Assembly: GCF_000205165.1 (NCBI RefSeq)
Contig: NZ_GL883880.1
Span: forward strand, 62,001-126,000
Length of the DNA: 64,000 nt
Origin: Paraprevotella xylaniphila YIT 11841
GTDB taxonomy: Bacteria; Bacteroidota; Bacteroidia; Bacteroidales; Bacteroidaceae
Reading direction: 5' to 3'
In this document: one piece after another, positions 46,337 through 55,072 of the stretch
Position numbering within the stretch: the stretch's first letter is position 1
Layout: each line of letters starts with the position of its first letter
Notes under the pieces: generated by a model
What the model was told of the DNA's origin: nothing
Database searches by the model: none
The model's input: only the letters and a program-made list of their open reading frames with translations
Made by a program: the position numbers and the translations under genes

Positions 46337-46392
46337 CACTTCTTTTCTTTCATGAGCGGGGCGGAAAAAGAACAAGAAGCAAAAGAAACCGG
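46337..46392 (+). repeat. 60-base palindromic repeat, degenerate copy D
   Basis: CTTCTTTTCTTTCATGAGCGGGGCGGAAAAAGAA then CAAGAAGCAAAAGAAACCGG; located 3' of radC. Confidence 0.6.
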
Positions 46393-46456
46393 AAGACGAT
46401 AGGGCGGATATGAAAAAAGCATCCCGAAGGATGCTTTCCATTTCGTCCGGCTCACG

Positions 46457-47302
46457 CTACATCTTCAATCCCCGTTTCCGCTCCTGCCGGATGTCGGAGA
46501 AGGAGAACTTCCCCGTCTCCTTGTCGAACTTCACCGCCTTGTCCTTCTGCACGCCGTCCGGCGTCTCCATCCGTTTCACCTCCAGCGGCTTCCCGTTGTA
46601 GAAGTCCGTCATTTGCCGGTAGCTGAACTTTTCCCCCGTCAGGCTTTCCATCAGGCTGTTCAGCGTATATACGCTGTCTTGATTATGCACGCTCTCCGGC
46701 ACGAACTCCGGATGGTTCCTCACCCAGTCCGGGTACTTCGTTGTCGCCATCAGGCAGACCTCCGGCGAGCGTTCCGCCCACGGGATCATCATCAGCGACT
46801 CCCGGCTGTGGGCGGCGCACCTGACATACACCTCGGGCGTGAGCAGGCTTTTCGGCACTCCGCCACGCCCGACGGCGGACATCCCCGACGTTTCAGCCGC
46901 CACCAGCACCCGTTTCTGCGTTTGCAGGTGCACGGGCAGGACGCTGATGCACCTGCCGTCCAGCGGCAGCAGGAAGTCCGCCATTTCGCCGTTCATCACC
47001 TCCGGGCGGATGCTTGCCGCCACCCCGTAGAGTTCCTCCGGGCAAACCTTGCTACACTCCTTCAGCACCTCCATGCACACCTCCGGGGACGGGATATGCT
47101 GAACCAGCCGGAAGCAGTCGTTCCCGAACCCCGCTTCCGTTTCCAGCGCCTTCCGGCACAGTTCCGGTGTCTTCACCTCTTCGGGCACGTTCTCCAACTG
47201 CCAGCCGTCCTCTTCAACGGCGGCACGGCACACCTCCGCCGTGCGGTCGTGCCTGCATATCATCTCCAAAGGCACCTGATACATTCTTTCTTCTTGTTCC
47301 AT
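46457..47302 (-). CDS. DUF4116-like repeat protein (paralogue 2)
   Basis: 281 residues built of helical repeats such as WQLENVPEEVKTPELCRKAL and HIPSPEVCMEVL (about 30-35 residues each), with conserved C-rich P-E-V/L-C motifs like DUF4116. C-terminal part has KFSYRQMTDFYNGKPLEV. About 45-50% identical by eye to the adjacent gene 47329-48234, so a tandem duplication. Located at the 3' end of the tra operon, where CTnDOT-type elements usually carry a lysozyme-like gene. Confidence 0.75.
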   Translation of the reverse strand: MEQEERMYQVPLEMICRHDRTAEVCRAAVEEDGWQLENVPEEVKTPELCRKALETEAGFGNDCFRLVQHIPSPEVCMEVLKECSKVCPEELYGVAASIRPEVMNGEMADFLLPLDGRCISVLPVHLQTQKRVLVAAETSGMSAVGRGGVPKSLLTPEVYVRCAAHSRESLMMIPWAERSPEVCLMATTKYPDWVRNHPEFVPESVHNQDSVYTLNSLMESLTGEKFSYRQMTDFYNGKPLEVKRMETPDGVQKDKAVKFDKETGKFSFSDIRQERKRGLKM

Positions 47303-47328
47303 GTTTCTGTTTTTTTAGATAGGTTGTT

Positions 47329-48234
47329 TCATATTTTCATTCCGTTGCGCCTCTTGGGTGCGTCGTTCCGTTCCGGCTCTTGCCGTTCCTTCTGCTCCTG
47401 CCGCTGGCTGAGAGGGGCAATGCGGAACGTCTCTTTCTGCCGGTCGAAAGTCACCTCACGGTCTTTCAGGAAACCATCGGGCACCTCGATACACTTGACC
47501 GCCATCGGCTTTCCCCCGTAGAAGTCCGCCATCTGACCGTAGGTGAATTTCCCGCCCGTCATCTGCTCCATCAGGCGGCACAGCGAGTACACGTTGCAAT
47601 AGCTGTCCACCGGTTGCGGCACGACATGGGGATGGGCATGGATCATCCCGGGATAGTTCAGGTACGCCGTCAGGCACGCTTCCGGCGACCGTTCCCTCCA
47701 CGGAATCATCACGAATGACATCCAGCTATGTTCGGCGCATTTCCGCCACAGCTCCGGCGTTTTCAATCCCGGCTTCACCCGGTCGGAAAGGAGGGCAGAC
47801 GCCCCCGACACCTCCACCGCCTTCGCCGCCCGCTCCGGCGTTTGCAGGTGGACGGGCAGCAGGGACAGGCACCTGCCGTCCTCCGCCACCAGAAAATCCG
47901 CCATCTTCCCGTCGAACACCTCCGGTCGGATTGCCGAAGCCACCTCGTAAAGATCGGCTCTGCCCTCGCCGTACCAGTCCCGTATGGCTTCCATGCAGAC
48001 CTCTGCGAACGGGATATGGTGCAGCAATGCCAGATGCCCGTAACCGAGTTCCGCACTCGCTGCCAACGCACGGCGGCACATCTCCGGGGTTTTCATGTCC
48101 TCCGGCACATGCTCCAGCGACCATCCGAACTCCCTGACGGCATCGGCGCACCGCTCTGCGGTACACTCGTGCCGGCACAGGTCTTTCAGTTCCGCCAAAG
48201 CCGGTACCTCACTCTTCCTCAGTTCCACTTCCAT
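47329..48234 (-). CDS. DUF4116-like repeat protein (paralogue 1)
   Basis: 301 residues from the ATG at 48234 (MEVELRKSEVPAL). Same repeat pattern (WSLEHVPEDMKTPEMCRRAL, HIPFAEVCMEAI) and the same tail (KFTYGQMADFYGGKPMAV) as the neighbouring gene. Overlaps the traQ 3' end by 26 bases, which supports translation in the tra operon. The frame is open further upstream but that part lies on traQ. No function assigned. Confidence 0.75.
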   Translation of the reverse strand: MEVELRKSEVPALAELKDLCRHECTAERCADAVREFGWSLEHVPEDMKTPEMCRRALAASAELGYGHLALLHHIPFAEVCMEAIRDWYGEGRADLYEVASAIRPEVFDGKMADFLVAEDGRCLSLLPVHLQTPERAAKAVEVSGASALLSDRVKPGLKTPELWRKCAEHSWMSFVMIPWRERSPEACLTAYLNYPGMIHAHPHVVPQPVDSYCNVYSLCRLMEQMTGGKFTYGQMADFYGGKPMAVKCIEVPDGFLKDREVTFDRQKETFRIAPLSQRQEQKERQEPERNDAPKRRNGMKI

Positions 48235-48676
48235 CCCCGTCCTCCTTGTCGTTGTCCGCATTGAAGTCGTATTCCAGCTCGACCGCCTGACCGTCCGAGT
48301 CCTCCACCCAGACGGTGAAGCTGCTCTGCTCGTCCGACAGCGGGGTGTAATAGAGCCGGAACGTCTCTTTCTCCAGCGGGTAGCGGTCATTGGGCAGCAA
48401 CGCCGTGCCGTCTTCCAGTTTGAGCGTGCCTTCCCCGTCGAAGAGGAACCAGCGGATCGTGTACCGGGTGTCCTCCCAGCGTCCTTCCCGTTTCAGTTCG
48501 CACCGTATCTTCGCCGTCTCGTTCACTTTCAGCTCCTTCGGGACGGGCATCGTCTCCACCGTAAACGGGTATTTCGTCTGAATGTCCAGCCCGTCATTAC
48601 AGGCTGCGACCAGCACGAGGGCGGCCACGATGTAGCAGCCCGTGAATATTTTATAAATCATTGTCCTCATATACAT
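48209..48676 (-). CDS. traQ: conjugal transfer protein TraQ (DUF3872)
   Basis: 155 residues. Lipoprotein signal ending VAAC (Cys26), then an immunoglobulin-like domain (MPVPKELKVNETAKIRCELKREGRWED) and an acidic tail. In CTnDOT TraQ is the last tra product. A start at 48670 (MRTMIYK) is possible. Directly after traO with a 17-base gap; there is no traP between them. Confidence 0.9.
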   Translation of the reverse strand: MYMRTMIYKIFTGCYIVAALVLVAACNDGLDIQTKYPFTVETMPVPKELKVNETAKIRCELKREGRWEDTRYTIRWFLFDGEGTLKLEDGTALLPNDRYPLEKETFRLYYTPLSDEQSSFTVWVEDSDGQAVELEYDFNADNDKEDGDGSGTEEE

Positions 48677-48693
48677 TATATATTATATAGCAG

Positions 48694-49275
48694 TTATCGA
48701 ATCATAAAACGTATTCCCACGCCGACCTGCGTGTGGAACTTCCCGCAGTCGCCGCCGAACAGCACCCGTTGGCGACCGTTTACCAGCAGGACAATCTTGT
48801 CCGTCACGTAGGCGGACAGCTCCAGCGTCAGCGCACCCCCGTAGATGAAATTGTCTTCATCCGTGAGCCGGGAGCCGTCCGGCAGCAGGCTCTCGCCCCA
48901 GTTCACCGTCTCGTACCCGGCAAGGGCGGACAGCCCCAGTGCGGCGAAGAACGTCTTCTTCCGGTCGGAAAGGAAGTTCAGGTAATAGCCGCCCTCGCCC
49001 GTGAACTGGCTCGCCGGATAGAGGCAGTCCCGGTAGCCGTACCGCTTCTCCAAGTATTCCGCACCGACCACCCAATGGTGGGCGTTCTTCGTGTAGGTGC
49101 TCACCGCTATCCCGGCGTGGTAGCCGAAGCCGTCGCCGTTTTTCCAGCGCATGTTGTCCGACAGCCCGCCCGTGAGCTGTATGCCCCTCATTCCGGGCAG
49201 GCACCGTTGGGCGTGTGCCCGGTTGAAAGTCAGGCACACCCCGAAAAGCAGGATAATGAACAGTAACCTTTTCAT
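48694..49275 (-). CDS. traO: conjugal transfer protein TraO
   Basis: 193 residues. Signal peptide MKRLLFIILLFGVCLTFNRAHAQ, then a beta-barrel-like membrane protein (YGGALTLELSAYVTDKIVLLVNGRQR end) as in TraO. Outer-membrane location inferred. Three bases separate it from traN. Confidence 0.92.
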   Translation of the reverse strand: MKRLLFIILLFGVCLTFNRAHAQRCLPGMRGIQLTGGLSDNMRWKNGDGFGYHAGIAVSTYTKNAHHWVVGAEYLEKRYGYRDCLYPASQFTGEGGYYLNFLSDRKKTFFAALGLSALAGYETVNWGESLLPDGSRLTDEDNFIYGGALTLELSAYVTDKIVLLVNGRQRVLFGGDCGKFHTQVGVGIRFMIR

Positions 49276-49278
49276 CGC

Positions 49279-50217
49279 TTACTTGATTTTCAGTTCGTTA
49301 ATCTGTTTTGCCGCCACAAGGTCGGCGTTCTCCACCCGGATGGTCTGGTGCCTGCCGCCGTCCTTCTCGAACAGCTCGATGACCAGCAGCTTGTCGTCCG
49401 GTATGGTGAACTGCGGGACGGCATACACCGTGCGTACGTCGCTTTTCCCCTCCGTCACCAGCACCTCGTTGTAGCTGCGCACCGGGTCGATCACCCGTTC
49501 CTGAATGGCGGTGCGCTTCGGCACTTTCTTGTCGACGATCTTGAACCGGATAAAGTCCGTCCGGAAAGCCACGTTCGACCTGTTCCTCGTTTCCGTGTGG
49601 AAATAGAACAGCCCGTTGTGCGAGTGGACGGATTTCAGGAGGAACTGCACCCCGAAGCGTTTGCAGCCCAAGTGCCGGATTTCCCGCCTGTCCTCTTTGT
49701 AGATGCTCTGCATGATCAGCTTCACCAAGAGCGGGCTTTCGTTACCCAGTTCCCTGAAATAGATATTCATCCGGGTGTGGGAAAAGTCCGTCGTGTCCCC
49801 GTTCTCCAAAAAATCCTTCATCTCGATGTTCAGCATCTCCGGCTCATGCGCATACCGGGCATTGAACGAATAGAAACTTCCGTCCTCGCAGATAACGGAA
49901 AAGTTCGTTTCCCCCGGAAACCCCTCGGTGGTCGCCTTCACCCGGATCACGTTCTCCGCACCGTCAGCTTTCCCGGCGATAATCCAATTGCTCCCCAAGT
50001 CCACGTACCGTACCGCCGAGGGGAAGATGATATGCACTGTCTTGGCGAACGTCACCTGCACCCCGTGGGGCGTAACCATCTGCCGGTAGGGTAGCTTCCG
50101 TGTAATCCCCTGATACAGATCGTTGCCCGCAGCCTGCTGTATCGTATCATTCACTTGTGCGTTCGCACCCGTCACCATGCCCATAAGCAGGGCGACCCAT
50201 CCAAAAATCTTTTTCAT
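49279..50217 (-). CDS. traN: conjugal transfer protein TraN (DUF4138)
   Basis: 312 residues. Signal peptide ending near ANAQ, then a beta-rich DUF4138 domain (VTFAKTVHIIFPSAVRYVDLGS near the N-terminus). Assumed VirB9-like role in the transfer channel. Gap of 285 bases to traM carries a long repeat. Confidence 0.93.
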   Translation of the reverse strand: MKKIFGWVALLMGMVTGANAQVNDTIQQAAGNDLYQGITRKLPYRQMVTPHGVQVTFAKTVHIIFPSAVRYVDLGSNWIIAGKADGAENVIRVKATTEGFPGETNFSVICEDGSFYSFNARYAHEPEMLNIEMKDFLENGDTTDFSHTRMNIYFRELGNESPLLVKLIMQSIYKEDRREIRHLGCKRFGVQFLLKSVHSHNGLFYFHTETRNRSNVAFRTDFIRFKIVDKKVPKRTAIQERVIDPVRSYNEVLVTEGKSDVRTVYAVPQFTIPDDKLLVIELFEKDGGRHQTIRVENADLVAAKQINELKIK

Positions 50218-50502
50218 TTGTCCTTTCTTTTTAATTATTGTTCTAAATTATTATCGCTAATTATCATATCCTCTGGCTACCTCTTCCCATACAAAAAATT
50301 ACCTACTGCATAGCAGACCGACCTCATTTTCGCAGCGTAAAGCGAACGACCGAAGTGCAGCGTTAAAAAGAAAAAGCTGTTTGAGCGTTAGCGAGTTCTT
50401 TTTCTTTAGCGGAACGCAGGAAGAGAGTAGCGAGAAAATGCAGTCTTGACTTTTTCTTTTTGGTATCTTTTTCTTTTGTGTCAAGGCAAAAGAAAAAGTA
50501 CG
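50218..50502. other. 285-bp traM-traN gap with long repeat copy 1
   Basis: Unusual break in an otherwise tight tra operon. Contains the 194-base repeat (50308-50501) and an AT-rich stretch just before traN. Confidence 0.5.
50308..50501 (+). repeat. long intergenic repeat, copy 1
   Basis: 194 bases that match 63715-63980 in the same orientation. Ends in a hairpin TTTTTCTTTTG ... CAAAAGAAAAA (11-bp stem). It lies between traM and traN. Confidence 0.85.
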
Positions 50503-51894
50503 CTACTCCTTGGCATAAAGCATCACCTCATACCCCGCTTTCAGGTGCACCTTTACCGTGCGGAACTTCTTGGCAAGGTACTGGCTGCCGCCCTGCATCA
50601 GCCCACGGGTGATGTCCATCGCCACCTGCTGTCCGGCGCTCCGTGCGAACGAGATGCTCGTTCCCAACCCGCCGCCGATGTTCGCCATCGCCTCCTTTGC
50701 CGCTTCCTGTTCCAGTGATGAAGGGACAGACAAGCCTTTCTGCCCGTCGCTGTCATACACCGCCAGCTCCACGGGCAGCAAGTTCCCCCGGTATTCGACG
50801 GACGACACCACGATATCCAGCCGTTCCCCCTGTACCTTTCCCGTACCCGCAACGAGCGTGTTCTGCGGAATCACAAGGTTTCCCGCTTGCAGCGGTTCGA
50901 GCAGACGGAGCTTCACCGTCTGTCCGTCCATAATCGTCTGATCCCCGTGGATGCACGCCCGTATCGTGTTCTTCCCCATAGCGTACCCGCTGCCTACTGC
51001 CGTGTTGAAGCCGTAGTTCCTCGGCTGGCTGTACTGCCGCATGAACTCCGCATCGCTCAAGGGCTGTTGCAGCCCCGATCCCGTCCGCTCCCGTGCCGCC
51101 TGCACCGCCACGGCGGGCTGTCCCAAACCGTTGCCGTCCTGCCCGGTGGCGGGCACCTGCACGGCTGCGCCGTCCCGCCCGTTCTGTCCCATGTACTTGG
51201 CGGCAAGCTCGTAGCTCTTCTCCATCAGCGCCACCTGATCGTCGATTCCGCCCGCCTGCCGTTCCCTTTCTTCCAGCTTGGCGGTCAGCTCCTCCACCTG
51301 CCTTTTCAGCTCCTCCTTTTCCCCGTCCACCTTCGGCTCCTCGTAGAACGAGCCGAGCTGACGGTTGATGTCCCGGTAGGCGGTAACGGAGGAACGGCTG
51401 CCGCCGCTATTGTCCGAATAGTCCCGGAACGGTTCCCGTTCCGGCTCGCTGTCCGGCAGTTCCATTTCCACCCCGTCCGTATCGCTCTCTTCGGAGAAGG
51501 CGAAGTCCTCCAGCGAGCGCACCTTCTCCGCCTGCTGTTTCTCCGCCTGCGCCTGCTCGTAGGCTTTCCGCTTGTCGCCGATGATCCCGTCGTTCTCCGG
51601 CAGGGGGATGTCGGCGTTGAACGCCCCCACAGTGTCCCGGTTCACCTCCCGCTCCTCCGAAGGTGCGAATATCAGCCACATCGAGCCGAGGAACAGCAAA
51701 CCCATCAGCGGATATACCATCAGCTTCTTCCGTTGCTGCAACTGTTTCGGCGTGAGCGGCTTGGCTGTCTTCTTCTCCTTTTTCCCGCCGCCCTTGTCCT
51801 CCTTCTTTCCGTTCCCCGTCTCCGGGGCTGCGGCATCCGCCACCGTCACGTGCTGCGTTGCCGTTGCTTTTTCTTGGTTCTGTTCTTCCATCAT
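50503..51894 (-). CDS. traM: conjugal transfer protein TraM
   Basis: 463 residues. N-terminal cytosolic lysine-rich segment, one helix (KLMVYPLMGLLFLGSMWLIF), an acidic low-complexity and coiled-coil middle (EELKRQVEELTAKLEERER), and a C-terminal VirB10-like beta-barrel domain ending with the traM stop at the edge of the repeat. Spans both membranes as VirB10. Start MMEEQNQ. Confidence 0.92.
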   Translation of the reverse strand: MMEEQNQEKATATQHVTVADAAAPETGNGKKEDKGGGKKEKKTAKPLTPKQLQQRKKLMVYPLMGLLFLGSMWLIFAPSEEREVNRDTVGAFNADIPLPENDGIIGDKRKAYEQAQAEKQQAEKVRSLEDFAFSEESDTDGVEMELPDSEPEREPFRDYSDNSGGSRSSVTAYRDINRQLGSFYEEPKVDGEKEELKRQVEELTAKLEERERQAGGIDDQVALMEKSYELAAKYMGQNGRDGAAVQVPATGQDGNGLGQPAVAVQAARERTGSGLQQPLSDAEFMRQYSQPRNYGFNTAVGSGYAMGKNTIRACIHGDQTIMDGQTVKLRLLEPLQAGNLVIPQNTLVAGTGKVQGERLDIVVSSVEYRGNLLPVELAVYDSDGQKGLSVPSSLEQEAAKEAMANIGGGLGTSISFARSAGQQVAMDITRGLMQGGSQYLAKKFRTVKVHLKAGYEVMLYAKE

Positions 51895-51914
51895 GTCAAA
51901 AATTTATGGTTGTC

Positions 51915-53117
51915 CTACATTCTGATTCTTCTCCCCGGAGGCTTCCTTCTGCCTGTCTCCCCGGTTTGCCGCTTGCCGGGCGGCTCCTTCCGTTCCCGTT
52001 TGAGCGATGCCGTGGGGCTTGCCCGGTTGTCCGCCCGCAGGTGCGCAGCCTTCCGTTCCCGGCTTGCCGCCTTTTCGGGGAACAGCCTCGTTTCCAGACC
52101 TGCCAGTTCTTTCGCCGCACGCTCCCGGATGGCACGGTTGTGGCGTCCGATGGCGGCTTCCGGGTAGTCCCGGGAGAAGTCCCCGTTGTCCTCGCTCAGG
52201 TGGTAGTCCCACCTCAGCCGGGCAATACCGGCAAAGTCCTCCGTCAGCCCGTACTTCTCCACCGTCTCCTTCGGTACTTCCCGCTGACCGTCCCAGCCGT
52301 GGCGGGCGAGCCCGTGGAGCAGCGCCCGTTCCGCCTTCACCGCTTCCAGATAGTCGCCGGGCAGTTTGCCGCCCGTCTTCCTCTCGTAAAGGGCGGCGGC
52401 TTGCCGCATCAGCTTTCCCCTCTCGTCCGCCTCCCGCAACTCGATCTGTTCCATGACGGTGTGGTTGTCGCCCCGCATCTCCTCGCTCCATTCCCGGCTC
52501 AGTTCTTCGAGCCTGCGGTAGCCTTCCGCCAGCCCGTGGCGGATGGCCACCGAGTCGTCCGGTTTCTCGCCTTTCAGGGCAAGCCTTTTCAGTGCGTCGA
52601 GGTCTCCCTCCCTCATGCAGCAGTTCAGCAGCCGGTGCGCCGCATCCCTTTCCGCCTGCGCTTCGGGGGATAACGGCTGCGGGGCGTTACGCCTCGTGTT
52701 CTCATACTCCAGCACCTTGTATTGCGCCGCCAGACGCAGCATCGGGCTTTCCGCCGCCTCCCTCACGCTTCGGGGGATTGCCGCCCCCTCACGCATCCCG
52801 TAACGGGTCTCTTTCAGGGCGTCCATGACCGCCCGCAATTCGGGATAGCCCGTCTGGTACACGTACCGGAAGAACCTGTGTTCCAGCAGCAGCTCCGCCT
52901 GTTTCCTTGTTACCTCCGGGCAGTCCCGGTAGTCCCTGACGGACTGGAGGATTGCACCGGCATCCGCACGCCTCTTATTCAGCAGGCTCCCGAAATACGC
53001 CGCCACCTGCCTCATGTTCCGCTCCTCCTGCCGCTCCCGGCGGCGGAGCAGCCACTCACTCAACCTCTCCACCAGTCCCATGCCGTCCGCTTTCAAAAGG
53101 GTTGATAATACTGTCAT
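51915..53117 (-). CDS. unknown 400-residue gene between traL and traM
   Basis: 400 residues (388 from the ATG at 53081, overlapping traL by 26 rather than 62 bases). Strongly helical and charged, with a very basic end (KRERKEPPGKRQTGETGRRKPPGRRIRM). No known domain recognised. CTnDOT-like tra operons run traL directly to traM, so this is an insertion of a new gene. Codon use is similar to neighbours. Could be a soluble transfer or DNA-binding accessory. Confidence 0.75.
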   Translation of the reverse strand: MTVLSTLLKADGMGLVERLSEWLLRRRERQEERNMRQVAAYFGSLLNKRRADAGAILQSVRDYRDCPEVTRKQAELLLEHRFFRYVYQTGYPELRAVMDALKETRYGMREGAAIPRSVREAAESPMLRLAAQYKVLEYENTRRNAPQPLSPEAQAERDAAHRLLNCCMREGDLDALKRLALKGEKPDDSVAIRHGLAEGYRRLEELSREWSEEMRGDNHTVMEQIELREADERGKLMRQAAALYERKTGGKLPGDYLEAVKAERALLHGLARHGWDGQREVPKETVEKYGLTEDFAGIARLRWDYHLSEDNGDFSRDYPEAAIGRHNRAIRERAAKELAGLETRLFPEKAASRERKAAHLRADNRASPTASLKRERKEPPGKRQTGETGRRKPPGRRIRM

Positions 53118-53340
53118 TGGGCAATTGCAGGTGCCTGATATGCTCTATCCCCAGTTCCTTCCCGTCGTTCCTTCCGATGCGGTAGATGGAGGAGACGGTC
53201 ATATAGACCGACAGTGCGCCGAACGCCGCCAGCATCACGAGGATGATTGCCACACGCATGTCGGGCGAGATACGCCCGGCGAGGCGGCGGAGCTTCCCGT
53301 CCGCCCAATCCTGCGCCTTTGTGATGAATTTCCTTATCAT
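53056..53340 (-). CDS. traL: conjugal transfer protein TraL (DUF3989)
   Basis: 94 residues. One transmembrane helix (MRVAIILVMLAAFGALSVYM) and a short C-terminal part; typical TraL. 5 bases after traK. Confidence 0.88.
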   Translation of the reverse strand: MIRKFITKAQDWADGKLRRLAGRISPDMRVAIILVMLAAFGALSVYMTVSSIYRIGRNDGKELGIEHIRHLQLPNDSIINPFESGRHGTGGEVE

Positions 53341-53345
53341 AGCCG

Positions 53346-53969
53346 TCAGCGTTTGAGGGTCTGCAAATCCTTGTTCTCCGTGATCTCGAACCCCTCGATG
53401 ATGAAGCCCTGCGGATTGTTGTCACTCCTGACCGCATCCAGCAGGCGGCAGCGGGTCACAAGGCTGCGCTCCGTAACGGAGCTTTCCCGCAGGATGATCT
53501 GCCGGGCGAATGTCCGCACGCTGTACGGATACTTGTCGAAGTCGCACCGCAGGCTGTCTATCTCTATCATCTGGTTGATGTTCCCCGAGATTATCCGGTT
53601 GTAATACCCCTTTTCCGAGAGGTCCTTGTAGTAGTTGAAGGCGCTCTTGTCCGCCAGCAGCAGCGAGCGTTTGATATTGCCCTCGATAGCCGACTTGTCG
53701 GGCGAGAGCGTGAAGAACAGCTCGTGGAAGCGGCGCACGTGCTCCCGTGCCTCCACCGGGCGGTTCTGCCGCACGTCCTGCGAGAGTGCCAGCATCAGGC
53801 TCTTGCCGTTGTCCAGCACGTAGATCTTCTGCCGCTGCGCCTCGGCGAAGCTGTACGACTTCCACAGGGCGAAGCCCGTCACCACGGCGCACAGGCAGGC
53901 GAATACCAGCGTGAAGAGCCGTATCTGCCTGAAGCTCGTTTCGATATTTTTCAAACTTTTAAATTCCAT
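53346..53969 (-). CDS. traK: conjugal transfer protein TraK
   Basis: 207 residues. One N-terminal helix (LFTLVFACLCAVVTGFALWKSYSF) and a VirB8-like periplasmic domain (NGKSLMLALSQDVRQNRPVEAREHVRRFHELFFTLSP). Start MEFKSLKNIETS. Gap of 49 bases to traJ. Confidence 0.93.
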   Translation of the reverse strand: MEFKSLKNIETSFRQIRLFTLVFACLCAVVTGFALWKSYSFAEAQRQKIYVLDNGKSLMLALSQDVRQNRPVEAREHVRRFHELFFTLSPDKSAIEGNIKRSLLLADKSAFNYYKDLSEKGYYNRIISGNINQMIEIDSLRCDFDKYPYSVRTFARQIILRESSVTERSLVTRCRLLDAVRSDNNPQGFIIEGFEITENKDLQTLKR

Positions 53970-54018
53970 GTTTCCGGTTTTTTATTCGTTATGACTCATT
54001 TTCTTGGGGCATCCGCCG

Positions 54019-55023
54019 CTACTTGATGATTTTTCCGGCGATGTTCCCCACGGCGGCGCCCGCACCCGCTGCGGCGACGTTGCCGACCCTGTTTGCGGTC
54101 TGGTTCATCGCACGGTTGGCTTGGCTCACCCCGCCCGCCATGATGATCCAGTTGGCGACCGTCGGGATGGTGAAGTACCCGAATATCCCGATGATTAAAA
54201 AGATGATGTACACCGTGTTCGAGCTGTCCGGGATGAAGGTCGGGTCGCTCATCGCCTCGATGTCACGGGTGAGCATCAGCACTTGGATGCGTGCCAGCAC
54301 CGAGCTGAACAGGTCGCTCACGGGCAGCCACATGTAGATGGAGATGTATCTCGTTATCCACTGCGTGAGCGTGCTCTGGAACCCGTCATAGACCGAGAGG
54401 GCGAACGCTATCGGACCGAGGATGGAGAGGGCGATCAGGAAGAACGTCCGTATCGTGTCGATCACCAGCGCAGCCGACTGGAACAGCAGTTCGAGCAGTT
54501 CTTGGAACCACAGCCGGATGTTCCGCTTCATGTTGTATTCCGTCCGGTCGATGTACATCACCGCCATCGTCTTCAAGTCCTTGGGCGACCAGCCCAGCTC
54601 GTCGAGCTTCTTGTCGAAGTCCTCCTTGCTCGCCAGATACGCCTTCTCCGGGTCACGGCGGAACGCCTCCCTCTCCAGCGTCTCCTTCTGCTCCCGGTAT
54701 CGGTTCATGTCGAAGGTCTGTGATTCGAGCATCCCGTGGCAGCCCTTCACCACGGGCGAGAGCACAGCGTTGATCGTGCCGATGACGAAGGTGGGGAAGA
54801 AGAGGATGCACAGCCCGATGGCGAACGGGCGGAGCAACGGGTACACGTCGATAGGTTCGGCACGGGCGAGCGCCTGCCACACCTTGGCGGCTACGTAGAA
54901 CAGCGCACCCAGCCCGGCAATTCCCTTGGCTACACCCGTCAGCTTCTCGCAGAGCGGCATCATGTCCTGATACAATACCTGCAATATCTCGTGCAGGTTC
55001 GTGAAGTCTATCGCTAACAACAT
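54019..55023 (-). CDS. traJ: conjugal transfer protein TraJ
   Basis: 334 residues. Polytopic VirB6-like inner-membrane protein with several helices (for example GIAGLGALFYVAAKVWQAL and FAIGLCILFFPTFVIGTINAVL) and a glycine/alanine-rich end. Part of the transfer pore. Normal length. Confidence 0.92.
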   Translation of the reverse strand: MLLAIDFTNLHEILQVLYQDMMPLCEKLTGVAKGIAGLGALFYVAAKVWQALARAEPIDVYPLLRPFAIGLCILFFPTFVIGTINAVLSPVVKGCHGMLESQTFDMNRYREQKETLEREAFRRDPEKAYLASKEDFDKKLDELGWSPKDLKTMAVMYIDRTEYNMKRNIRLWFQELLELLFQSAALVIDTIRTFFLIALSILGPIAFALSVYDGFQSTLTQWITRYISIYMWLPVSDLFSSVLARIQVLMLTRDIEAMSDPTFIPDSSNTVYIIFLIIGIFGYFTIPTVANWIIMAGGVSQANRAMNQTANRVGNVAAAGAGAAVGNIAGKIIK

Positions 55024-55072
55024 AGTCCTATATTATATTTATGTACGTGAACATTATTGTATATTGCCACTC

